DNA from: an uncultured Clostridia bacterium
GTDB lineage: Bacteria > Bacillota > Clostridia > Oscillospirales > Ruminococcaceae
NCBI GenBank assembly: GCA_947072265.1
Contig: CAMTHN010000012.1
Span: 1-13,985, forward strand
Direction: 5' to 3'
Length of the DNA stretch: 13,985 nucleotides
The stretch's first letter is position 1. Every line of letters begins with the position of its first letter. The notes beneath the pieces are model-generated. The model saw nothing but the letters and a program-made list of their open reading frames with translations. It was not told the origin of the DNA and made no database searches. Shown here piece by piece: positions 1 through 7,243 of the stretch. The position numbers and the translations under genes are program-made.

Positions 1-23
1 CCTTTAATCTTAGTATTATTATC

Positions 24-52
24 TTGATTTTTACTATTCAAGTGGTTATAAT
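24..52 (+). promoter_or_regulatory. Predicted sigma-A-type promoter of the dcw operon (Pmra)
   Basis: The -35 element is TTGATT (24-29) and the -10 element is a perfect TATAAT (47-52), separated by exactly 17 nt. Transcription would start near position 59-60, giving a leader of about 85 nt before mraZ. The -10 box lies inside the first unit of the 10-bp repeat array, so a protein bound there would touch the RNA polymerase site. This is the best promoter match in the window and the natural origin of the mraZ-rsmH-ftsL transcript. It is predicted from sequence only. Confidence 0.8.
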
Positions 53-90
53 GGGATAGAAGTGGTTATTAGTGGTTGAAAGTGGTTGAA
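41..90 (+). promoter_or_regulatory. Probable MraZ operator: five direct repeats with a 10-bp period
   Basis: Five consecutive 10-bp units begin at 41, 51, 61, 71 and 81. Four share the core AGTGGTT; the second (ATGGGATAGA) is degenerate. Known MraZ sites upstream of mraZ are direct repeats with a 10-bp period: TGGGN boxes with 5-nt spacers in E. coli and AAAGTG-type boxes in Mycoplasma. These units resemble the latter closely. The array overlaps the -10 box and runs into the transcribed leader, so bound MraZ could control initiation of its own operon. Whether it represses or activates cannot be read from sequence. Confidence 0.8.
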
Positions 91-94
91 AACT

Positions 95-118
95 ATGTGG
101 AAAATGTGGAAAATGTTT
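95..118 (+). repeat. Tandem 9-bp repeat ATGTGGAAA; possible extra MraZ boxes or DnaA boxes
   Basis: ATGTGGAAA occurs at 95-103 and 104-112, followed by a partial ATGTTT at 113-118. Each full copy contains TGTGGAAAA (96-104 and 105-113), whose reverse complement TTTTCCACA fits the DnaA-box consensus TTWTNCACA. The 9-mer GTGGAAAAT recurs at 136-144, over the mraZ ribosome binding site. The period here is 9 bp, not the 10 bp of the array at 41-90. The repeats may be a weak extension of the MraZ operator or a separate site; sequence alone does not decide. Confidence 0.55.
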
Positions 119-144
119 AAAACTTAAAAAAGAAGGTGGAAAAT

Positions 145-564
145 TTGTTAATAGGTGAATATAGTTATAATATTGACCCTAAAGGTAGAATGAATTTTCC
201 TTCTAAAATAAGAGACTATCTTTCAGAAATTTTTATAGTAACCAAAGGTCTTGATAATTGTTTATTTGTATTTTCAATGGAAGAATGGAATAAGCTAGCG
301 GAAGATATAAAACGCCTTCCTAGATCAAAAGCAGTGGCGATGCAGAGATTTTATTTTGGAAGTGCTCAAGAAATTATTCCAGATAAGCAAGGAAGAATTT
401 TAATACCCATAAATCTTAGAGAATATGCCAATATAGAAAAAGAAGTTGTTGTTGTTGGAGCTTTAAATAGGGCAGAAATTTGGAATACTGATAGATGGAA
501 AAAGGTTTGTGATGATCTTTCTGCTGAATCAATAGCAGAAACAATGGAAGAACTCGGCTTTTAA
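145..564 (+). CDS. mraZ: Transcriptional regulator MraZ
   Basis: MraZ is a DNA-binding protein of the SpoVT/AbrB fold that forms oligomeric rings and regulates the dcw operon through repeats in front of its own gene. The protein has two AbrB-like half-domains. The first carries IDPKGR (Asp11-Arg15 of the 139-aa form) and the second carries DKQGR (Asp80-Arg84) followed by ILIP, both hallmarks of the family. An upstream GTG at 136 is in frame, but TTG at 145 is preferred. It gives the N-terminus MLIGEY, like MFMGEY of Bacillus MraZ, and it leaves AGAAGGTG (131-138) as a ribosome binding site 6 nt upstream, the same octamer and spacing as for rsmH. The GTG at 136 would lie inside that site. Length is normal. 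rsmH follows after 18 nt. Confidence 0.96.
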   Translation: MLIGEYSYNIDPKGRMNFPSKIRDYLSEIFIVTKGLDNCLFVFSMEEWNKLAEDIKRLPRSKAVAMQRFYFGSAQEIIPDKQGRILIPINLREYANIEKEVVVVGALNRAEIWNTDRWKKVCDDLSAESIAETMEELGF

Positions 565-582
565 AATAAAGAAGGTGTTATA

Positions 583-1506
583 TTGAAATTTGAACATTTT
601 TCTGTTCTATTAGATGAATGTATAGAAGGGCTAAATATACATAGTGATGGGGTATATGTAGATGGAACAGCAGGGGGTGCGGGACACTCTATAGAAATTG
701 CAAAAAAATTACAAAATGGTATGCTTATTTCTGCTGATAGAGATAAAGAAGCGGTTGATACCATTTCTGAAAGGTTAAAAAGTTTTGATTTTTCTACTGT
801 TATTCATAAAAATTTTAAAGATGTACCTAATTATATTAAAGATATAGGTGTACTAGGTGTTGACGGAGTTTTGTTGGATTTAGGCGTTTCGTCATACCAA
901 TTGGACAATCCAGATAGGGGTTTTTCTTATAGATATGATGCTCCACTAGATATGAGGATGGGACAAACTGGTATATCTGCAAAAGAAGTTGTTAATAATT
1001 TTAGTGTTGAAGATATTTCTAAAATATTATATAATTTTGGAGAAGAAAAGTTTTCATTTTCTATAGCTAGGAATATAGAAAAAGAAAGAAATATAAAAGA
1101 TATAGAGTCAACATTTGAACTTGTTGATATTATTAAAAAATCAGTACCATATAAATATACAAAAGGGAAGCATCCTGCTAAAAAAACATTTCAAGCTTTA
1201 AGAATATTTGTTAATAATGAATTAGATGATATTTCTATTGGTATTGACAATTTTTTTGATATTTTAAACCCAAAAGGAAGATTAGTGGTAATATCATTTC
1301 ATTCATTAGAAGATAGAATAATAAAGAAAAAATTTAATGAATTTGCGACGGGATGTATATGTTCTAAAAATTTTCCTATCTGTATATGCAATCAAAATCC
1401 AAAATGTATAAAAATTACAAAAAAACCAATTTTTCCATCACTCAATGAACTTAGTGAAAATAATCGAAGTAGAAGTGCTAAGTTAAGAATAATAGAAAAA
1501 GTTTAA
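583..1506 (+). CDS. rsmH: 16S rRNA (cytosine-1402 N4)-methyltransferase RsmH (MraW)
   Basis: RsmH uses S-adenosylmethionine to methylate N4 of C1402 in the decoding centre of 16S rRNA, in the cytoplasm. At 307 aa it is close to the usual 310. The SAM-binding loop DGTAGGAGH is at residues 27-35, followed by LLDLGVSS, a DRGFS motif, PAKKTFQALRI, SFHSLEDRI and a C-terminal NNRSRSAKLR motif, all family hallmarks. A run of five cysteines (C258, C260, C267, C269, C275) lies near the C-terminus in the CxC...CxC pattern common in Firmicute homologues. The start is TTG, with AGAAGGTG (570-577) 5 nt upstream. It is the usual second gene after mraZ. Confidence 0.97.
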   Translation: MKFEHFSVLLDECIEGLNIHSDGVYVDGTAGGAGHSIEIAKKLQNGMLISADRDKEAVDTISERLKSFDFSTVIHKNFKDVPNYIKDIGVLGVDGVLLDLGVSSYQLDNPDRGFSYRYDAPLDMRMGQTGISAKEVVNNFSVEDISKILYNFGEEKFSFSIARNIEKERNIKDIESTFELVDIIKKSVPYKYTKGKHPAKKTFQALRIFVNNELDDISIGIDNFFDILNPKGRLVVISFHSLEDRIIKKKFNEFATGCICSKNFPICICNQNPKCIKITKKPIFPSLNELSENNRSRSAKLRIIEKV

Positions 1507-1542
1507 ATTTTATTTTATTTTTATTTAAAAGGAAGTGTTGTA

Positions 1543-2034
1543 ATGTCAAAAAAATTTAATTTACATACAAATGTAAATGTTGCATATGATTTATCTTTGT
1601 TTGAAGGACAGGTTAATGAAAAAAGACATACAAATATTATATCGGTAAAAAGACCTAAAAACAAAGTCAGGATACTTCCTATTATTTTTATACTTATAAC
1701 AGGAATCATTGTTGCCGGAAGTTTTATTATGGGACAACTTATGATGAATGAAAAAGTTTCGCAGATAACTAAATATCAAAAAGAACTGGATAATCTTAAA
1801 AGTGAAAAAGTTACATATGAAAATGAATTACAGACAAAAACATCATTATCTAATTTAGAAGAATATGCTAAAAATAATTTAAATATGATACCTAACTCGC
1901 TTGGTCAGGTTGAGTATATAAGTGTGTCATCTAGTTTATCGAATATAACTGAACAAAAGATAGATAATAATTTTAATATTATTTATTTTTTAGATGAAAT
2001 AGCTAATTTTTTCAAAAATATTTTTAATATTTAG
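1543..2034 (+). CDS. ftsL: FtsL-like cell division protein (septum formation initiator family)
   Basis: This is a small bitopic membrane protein. It has a basic cytoplasmic N-terminus of about 43 residues, one transmembrane helix at about 44-66, and a coiled coil at about 68-100 outside the membrane. The motif LEEYAKNNLNMIPNS follows, with a Q-x-x-Y shortly after (GQVEYI), typical of FtsL/DivIC proteins. FtsL pairs with DivIC and DivIB and helps activate the FtsW-PBP septal synthase. FtsL sequences diverge quickly, so the call rests on topology, coiled coil and position between rsmH and the PBP gene. The C-terminal 16 residues form a hydrophobic, possibly amphipathic tail beyond the usual end. 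ATG start; ribosome binding site AAAGGAAGTG at 1528-1537. At 163 aa it is somewhat long. Confidence 0.88.
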   Translation: MSKKFNLHTNVNVAYDLSLFEGQVNEKRHTNIISVKRPKNKVRILPIIFILITGIIVAGSFIMGQLMMNEKVSQITKYQKELDNLKSEKVTYENELQTKTSLSNLEEYAKNNLNMIPNSLGQVEYISVSSSLSNITEQKIDNNFNIIYFLDEIANFFKNIFNI

Positions 2035-2093
2035 TTAAATAATTTATCATATAAATAAATTTATTAAATATAAATTAAATAAGAAGTATATAA

Positions 2094-2128
2094 AAGGGTT
2101 AAGAACAGATTTCTTGGCCCTTCTTTTT
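2094..2128 (+). terminator. Intrinsic terminator-like hairpin between ftsL and spoVD
   Basis: AAGGGTTAAGAA (2094-2105) can pair with TTCTTGGCCCTT (2111-2122) as a 12-bp stem with two G-U pairs and a 5-nt loop CAGAT, followed by CTTTTT (2123-2128). This is the standard form of a Rho-independent terminator. It lies 60 nt after ftsL, with no matching opposite gene, so it should stop or attenuate transcription from the mraZ promoter before spoVD. The rest of the 131-nt gap is almost pure A/T. I see no convincing sigma-A promoter between the hairpin and spoVD. Confidence 0.75.
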
Positions 2129-2165
2129 ATCAGTATCTGTTTATTTTTTAAAGGAGTTATTTAGA

Positions 2166-4364
2166 ATGAAGAGAAGCGGCCCAACTTTAAAGATGAAAAA
2201 TAGGCTAAATAAAGTTACTCTAAGTTTAATAATAGTAGGTTTTTTAGTATTATTATTTAAAATTGGATTTATATCAATAATTAATGGAAAATTTTATAGA
2301 GAAAAAGCATCTGCACAACAAACAAGAGATGTAACTATAAATCCTAATAGAGGATCTATATATGATAGTAATTTAAATATTATTGCACAAAGCGCTACTG
2401 TTTGGACTGTTTTTATATCTCCACAAGATATAAAAACAGATGATATGCGAAATAAAATAGTTGATGGACTTAGCCCTATATTAGATATTGAAAAAGATAT
2501 CATATTAGATAAATCGTATAAAAAAAATTATTATGAAATAATAAAAAAGAAAATTGAAAAACCAATAGTTGATAAAATCAGAACTTTAATCAAAGAAGAA
2601 AAAATAGTTGGTATACATCTTGTAGAAGATACAAAGAGATATTATCCAAAGGGAAATTTTGCATCTAATATAATAGGTTTTACAGGATCTGATAATCAGG
2701 GTTTATATGGTTTAGAAGCTCAGTATGAAGATATATTAAATGGAGAAAAAGGAAGAATTGTTTCTGCTAAGAATGCAAAAGGAAATGATATGCCTTTTGG
2801 ATATGAAAAATTATATGATCCAAAAGAAGGTAAAAGTATAGTTTTAACTATTGATGAAAATATACAACATTTTGTAGAAAAAGCTTTAAATGAAGTTGTT
2901 ATAACTCATAAAGTTAAACAACGTGCGGCAGCAGTAGCTATGGATGTTAATACAGGTGAAATATTAGCTATGGCAACAAAGCCAGATTTTAATTTAAACG
3001 AACCTTTTGAAATATTTGATGAAGATACAAGGCTAGCTTTACAGAAACTTTCTGGAGATGATTTAAAAACACAAACTTCTATAGAAAGAGAAAAGCAATG
3101 GAAAAATAAATTAATAACAGAACCGTATGAGCCAGGATCTGTTTTTAAAGTTGTAACTGCTTCTGGTTATATGGAAGAAGGTTTAAAGGAAGATAATCAT
3201 TATTTTAGTTGTCCTGGATATACAATAGTTTCTGGAGTTAGAATGAAATGCTGGAAACTATCTGGTCATGGATCTACAGATTTTGCACAGGCTATGATAG
3301 TTTCTTGTAATCCAGCTTTCGTAGAAATGGGAACTTCATTAGGTGCAAATAAATTTTATAAATATTTCAGATCATTTGGATTAACAGAAAAAACAGGAAT
3401 AGATTTACCAGGAGAAGTTTCAGGTATACATATAAAAGAAAAAGGATATGGACCTGTCGAAATTGCAAGTAGTTCCTTTGGACAATCTAACAAAGTCACA
3501 GCTATGCAGATGATAACGGCTTTTGCTTCTACAATAAATGGTGGATATCTACTTGAACCGTTTATTGTTAAAAGTATTTTGGATAAAGAGGGCAATATTT
3601 TAGAAAATTTTGATAAAAACATTAAAAGACAAGTTATATCAAAAAGAGTTTCTGATGAAATGAAAATTATTTTAGAAAAGGCTGTTTCATCTGGTGGAAG
3701 TAATGCTTACGTTAAAGGTTATAATATAGGTGGTAAATCTGGAACATCAGAAAAATTAGATGGAAGTAAAACAGCTCGAATATCTTCATTTGCAGGATTT
3801 GCGCCAGCGGATAATCCAAGAATTGCTGTTTTAGTTATGGTAGATGAACCAGGAGCAGGACATGTGTTTGGAAATGTTGTAGCTGCACCTGTTGTTGCAA
3901 ATATAATGAAAGATATTTTGCCATATATGAATATTCAAACACAATTTACAGAAGAAGAATTAAAAACCATGGGTGTTATAGTTCCAAGCCTTATAGGTGA
4001 TGATATAAAAAGTGGAAAAAATAAACTTCAAAATCAAGGTTTAAATGTTCGTATCGTAGGTAGTTCTGATAAAATATTGAAACAAACTCCAGATTCTGGG
4101 ACATCTGTTCCAAAGGGAAGCACAGTTATATTGTATACTCAAGAAGATGATGAAGAAACTGTTACAGTTCCTAATTTTATAGATTTATCCCCTGATCAAG
4201 CAAATAAATTAGCTATTAATAGTGGTTTAAATATAAAATTTGTTGGAGGAAGCACAAAATATCAAACAAGTAAGGTTTTTAAACAGGATAAAGTTGTAGG
4301 AACTGTTGTTAAAAAAGGAAGTTTGATAGTTGTAGATATATTAAATAGCGATCAATTAGGATAG
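2166..4364 (+). CDS. spoVD: Class B penicillin-binding protein, SpoVD/FtsI type, with two PASTA domains
   Basis: This is a peptidoglycan D,D-transpeptidase anchored in the membrane by one helix (about residues 18-38) with its catalytic part outside. A PBP dimerisation domain follows (NRGSIYD near 60; YYPKGNFASNIIGF and GLYGLEAQYED near 165-190). The transpeptidase has the SxxK motif S325-V-F-K328, the SxN motif S380-C-N382 and K524-S-G-T527. MKCWKLSGHG and the DNQGLYGLE stretch resemble Bacillus SpoVD more than PbpB. Two PASTA domains occupy about 650-732, whereas Bacillus SpoVD has one and PbpB two. As the only class B PBP here, next to ftsL and with ftsW downstream, it may serve vegetative septation (FtsI role), sporulation, or both. 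The 732-aa length is normal. ATG start, ribosome binding site AAAGGAG at 2150-2156. Confidence 0.93.
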   Translation: MKRSGPTLKMKNRLNKVTLSLIIVGFLVLLFKIGFISIINGKFYREKASAQQTRDVTINPNRGSIYDSNLNIIAQSATVWTVFISPQDIKTDDMRNKIVDGLSPILDIEKDIILDKSYKKNYYEIIKKKIEKPIVDKIRTLIKEEKIVGIHLVEDTKRYYPKGNFASNIIGFTGSDNQGLYGLEAQYEDILNGEKGRIVSAKNAKGNDMPFGYEKLYDPKEGKSIVLTIDENIQHFVEKALNEVVITHKVKQRAAAVAMDVNTGEILAMATKPDFNLNEPFEIFDEDTRLALQKLSGDDLKTQTSIEREKQWKNKLITEPYEPGSVFKVVTASGYMEEGLKEDNHYFSCPGYTIVSGVRMKCWKLSGHGSTDFAQAMIVSCNPAFVEMGTSLGANKFYKYFRSFGLTEKTGIDLPGEVSGIHIKEKGYGPVEIASSSFGQSNKVTAMQMITAFASTINGGYLLEPFIVKSILDKEGNILENFDKNIKRQVISKRVSDEMKIILEKAVSSGGSNAYVKGYNIGGKSGTSEKLDGSKTARISSFAGFAPADNPRIAVLVMVDEPGAGHVFGNVVAAPVVANIMKDILPYMNIQTQFTEEELKTMGVIVPSLIGDDIKSGKNKLQNQGLNVRIVGSSDKILKQTPDSGTSVPKGSTVILYTQEDDEETVTVPNFIDLSPDQANKLAINSGLNIKFVGGSTKYQTSKVFKQDKVVGTVVKKGSLIVVDILNSDQLG

Positions 4365-4394
4365 TAATCATATTTTTAAGGAGAAATTTTCTAT

Positions 4395-5852
4395 ATGAAA
4401 TTAAAGACTTTATTAGAGGGAATAAATTTTGAATGTAATTTTTTTAAAAATCTTTATATAAAGGATATCGTATGTAATTCTAAAAACGTTATAGAAGATT
4501 GTATATTTGTATGTATACAAGGTCAAAAAAGTGATGGACATAATCATTATAAAGATGCTTTAGATAGAGGAGCAAGCTATATTTTAACAGAAAAAAATTT
4601 AAATATTGATAATCAAATAATAGTTGAAAATACTAGATTTGCTTATTCTAAAATGTGCCAAAATTTTTTTGAAAATCCGTCAAAAAAAATAAAATTAATT
4701 GGTATTACAGGGACTAACGGGAAGACGACTGTTGCAAATATAATAGCTGATATATTAAGAAATGCAGGAGAAAAAGTTGGCGTTATAGGAACTATACAGG
4801 TTGAAATTGGTGATAAAATTATACCTTGCGATAAAACAACACCAGATGCATATGAATTACAAAAAATGCTTAAATCAATGGTTACAGAATCTTGCAGTTA
4901 TGTTATTATGGAAGTTTCTTCTCATGCTTTGGATCAAAATAGAATTGGAGATATGATTTTTGAAGTAGGTGTTTTTACCAATTTAACTCAAGATCATCTA
5001 GATTATCATATAGATATGAACGAATATTTTCTTGCTAAAAGAAAACTATTTAAGTATTGTAAAATTGGTATATTCAACGTAGATGATAAATATGGATTAT
5101 CTTTATTTGAAGATAAAGAAATAAAATGTATAAAAAAAAGTTATAGTATATTAAAGAATACAAATATAGATTTTTTTGCTGATAATATATCCAATTATAT
5201 TACAGGATCAAATTTTAAGATAAATTATACAAAAATAAAAAAGGATGTAAATTTTATAATTCCGGGAAATTATTCCGTTCAAAATTGTTTGTCTGCCTTA
5301 GGAACTATAATAAATTTAGATATAGGTATAGAGATAGATATTATAGTTGAATCTTTAAATAAATTTAAAGGAGTTAGAGGAAGAAGTGAAATAATAGGAA
5401 TGAAAAATGGGGTTGCTATTATTTGTGATTATGCGCATACACCAGATGGTTTGCTAAATATTCTTCCTAGTATAAAAGAATATACAAAAGGAAGGATTAT
5501 AACGATATTTGGTTGTGGGGGAGACAGGGATAAATTAAAAAGACCATTAATGGCAAAAGCAGCAGCAAAATATTCAGATTTTTTAATAATAACATCGGAT
5601 AATCCAAGAACAGAAAATCCAGATGAGATAATAAACGATATTGTATCCGGTATAGTTGATTCTGATATAAAATATATAACGATAACAGATAGAAGAAATG
5701 CGATAAAAGAAGGTATAATAATATCTAAAGAAGGAGATATTATTCTTCTGGCAGGTAAAGGACATGAAGATTATCAAGTTTTAAATGGAAAAACTATAGA
5801 TTTTGATGAACAAATAGTTGTAAATGAGATATTTAAGGAATTATCATTGTAA
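4395..5852 (+). CDS. murE: UDP-MurNAc-tripeptide synthetase MurE, probably meso-diaminopimelate-adding
   Basis: This ATP-dependent ligase adds the third amino acid to UDP-MurNAc-L-Ala-D-Glu in the cytoplasm. The ATP-binding loop GTNGKT is at residues 106-111. KTTPDAYELQ, EVSSHALDQ, TQDHLDYH, a probable carbamylated lysine K215 in the LAKRKLF motif, DYAHTPDG and GCGGDRD follow in family order. D402-N-P-R405 and GKGHEDYQ (455-461) are the marks of mDAP-adding enzymes; lysine-adding MurE proteins lack the DNPR arginine. The 485-aa length is normal. The ATG start has AAGGAGA (4378-4384) upstream. It sits 30 nt after spoVD and 15 nt before murF, so it is surely co-transcribed with them. Confidence 0.97.
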   Translation: MKLKTLLEGINFECNFFKNLYIKDIVCNSKNVIEDCIFVCIQGQKSDGHNHYKDALDRGASYILTEKNLNIDNQIIVENTRFAYSKMCQNFFENPSKKIKLIGITGTNGKTTVANIIADILRNAGEKVGVIGTIQVEIGDKIIPCDKTTPDAYELQKMLKSMVTESCSYVIMEVSSHALDQNRIGDMIFEVGVFTNLTQDHLDYHIDMNEYFLAKRKLFKYCKIGIFNVDDKYGLSLFEDKEIKCIKKSYSILKNTNIDFFADNISNYITGSNFKINYTKIKKDVNFIIPGNYSVQNCLSALGTIINLDIGIEIDIIVESLNKFKGVRGRSEIIGMKNGVAIICDYAHTPDGLLNILPSIKEYTKGRIITIFGCGGDRDKLKRPLMAKAAAKYSDFLIITSDNPRTENPDEIINDIVSGIVDSDIKYITITDRRNAIKEGIIISKEGDIILLAGKGHEDYQVLNGKTIDFDEQIVVNEIFKELSL

Positions 5853-5867
5853 ATATGGAGTGTAAAT

Positions 5868-7241
5868 ATGGAAAATTTAAAAGTTTCAGAAATATTTAAT
5901 CTTTTTGAAATGGGCATGATATTTGATAAAGATATAGCTATAAATAAAATTTCCACTGATACAAGAAAAATTGAAAAAGGTGATATATTTATAGCTATTA
6001 GAGGAGAAAATTTTGATGGAAATTTTTATATAGATGAGGCTTTACTAAAGGGGGCTATATTAGCTATAGGTGATAATTATACTGGTATTAATGAAAGTGT
6101 AATAAAAGTTACTGATAGCAGAAAAGCATTTCTGGATATATCTAATTATTATAGAAAAAAATTTGATATACAAGTTGTTGGAATTACAGGTAGTGTAGGT
6201 AAAACATCAACTAAAGATATGATTTATTCTATACTTTCTAAAAAAGGATTATCTCTTAAAACAGAAGGCAATCTAAATAATGATATAGGTGTTCCTAAAA
6301 CATTATTAAATTTAACAAACTTACATAAATTTGCTGTAATAGAGATGGGTATGTCTAATTTAGGAGAAATATCTAGTCTATCAAAAACATGCAAACCCAA
6401 TATTGGTGTTATTACTAATATTGGGATGTCACATATAGAAAATTTAAAGTCTGTTAAAAATATTCAAAAAGCAAAACTAGAAATTTTAGATGGAATTGAT
6501 ATTAATGGCATTTTAGTATTAAATGGAGATGATAAACTTCTATGGAATTTAGAGAAAACGCTTAATAGACAAATTATTTATTTTGGAATTGATAACATAG
6601 ATTGTGATATTATTGCAACTAATATTAGTTCAAAAACTATATCAACAACATTTAATATAGTTGATAAAAAAGAAAGTATTCCATTTGAAATTCCATGCTT
6701 AGGAAAACATAATATATATAATGCTATGGCTGGATATATTATAGGAAAACAAATGGGATTATCAAAAGAAGAGATTTATTTAGGAATTAAAACATATATT
6801 TCAACTGGAATGAGACAAAAAATAGATATTGTATCTGGAATAACTATAATTAATGATTGTTATAATTCTAGTCCAGAATCTATGGTGTCCGCTATAGATA
6901 TATTAAATATAATAAAATCTAAAAAGGAAAAAATATTAGTTTTGGGAGATATGCTAGAGTTGGGAGATTTATCTATATCTGAACATATAAAATTAGCAAG
7001 TATTATATTATCTAGTGATATAACTAGAGTTTTTGCAATAGGTGATAAAACAAAATATACTATCGAAAAACTTAATAATCATATTAATAACTGTATAGAA
7101 TCAATATTTTTTGAGAATAGATCTTCTCTAATTAACAAAATAAAGTCTATTTTATCTTGTGGAGATTTAATTTTATTTAAAGCAAGTAGGGGGATTAAAA
7201 TGGAAGAAATAGTTAAAAAAACATATGAGGAGTGTTTATAA
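5868..7241 (+). CDS. murF: UDP-MurNAc-tripeptide--D-alanyl-D-alanine ligase MurF
   Basis: MurF joins D-Ala-D-Ala to the UDP-MurNAc-tripeptide and completes the soluble precursor. The N-terminal substrate domain includes STDTRKIEKGDIFIAIRGE. The ATP loop G108-S-V-G-K-T113 follows, then TEGNLNNDIGVPKTL, AVIEMGMSNLGEI, TNIGMSHIE, NDCYNSSPESM (from 329) and LVLGDMLELG, all diagnostic of MurF rather than MurC, D or E. At 457 aa it is full length. ATG start, with GGAGTG between the murE stop and the start. Its stop codon ends 2 nt before the mraY ATG, and the mraY ribosome binding site lies inside the murF 3' end, suggesting translational coupling. Confidence 0.97.
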   Translation: MENLKVSEIFNLFEMGMIFDKDIAINKISTDTRKIEKGDIFIAIRGENFDGNFYIDEALLKGAILAIGDNYTGINESVIKVTDSRKAFLDISNYYRKKFDIQVVGITGSVGKTSTKDMIYSILSKKGLSLKTEGNLNNDIGVPKTLLNLTNLHKFAVIEMGMSNLGEISSLSKTCKPNIGVITNIGMSHIENLKSVKNIQKAKLEILDGIDINGILVLNGDDKLLWNLEKTLNRQIIYFGIDNIDCDIIATNISSKTISTTFNIVDKKESIPFEIPCLGKHNIYNAMAGYIIGKQMGLSKEEIYLGIKTYISTGMRQKIDIVSGITIINDCYNSSPESMVSAIDILNIIKSKKEKILVLGDMLELGDLSISEHIKLASIILSSDITRVFAIGDKTKYTIEKLNNHINNCIESIFFENRSSLINKIKSILSCGDLILFKASRGIKMEEIVKKTYEECL

Positions 7242-7243
7242 AT

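Noticed and set aside
41..118. Short tandem repeats that might suggest a CRISPR array or replication iterons
   Set aside because: Units are 9-10 bp with no spacers and sit on the mraZ promoter; an MraZ operator explains the 10-bp array. No rep or cas genes are present.
2035..2093. Sigma-E-like promoter for spoVD (TCATATA near 2047 with an AATATAAA stretch near 2067)
   Set aside because: The region is nearly all A/T, the match to the -10 element is poor, and a transcript from it would meet the terminator at 2094-2128.
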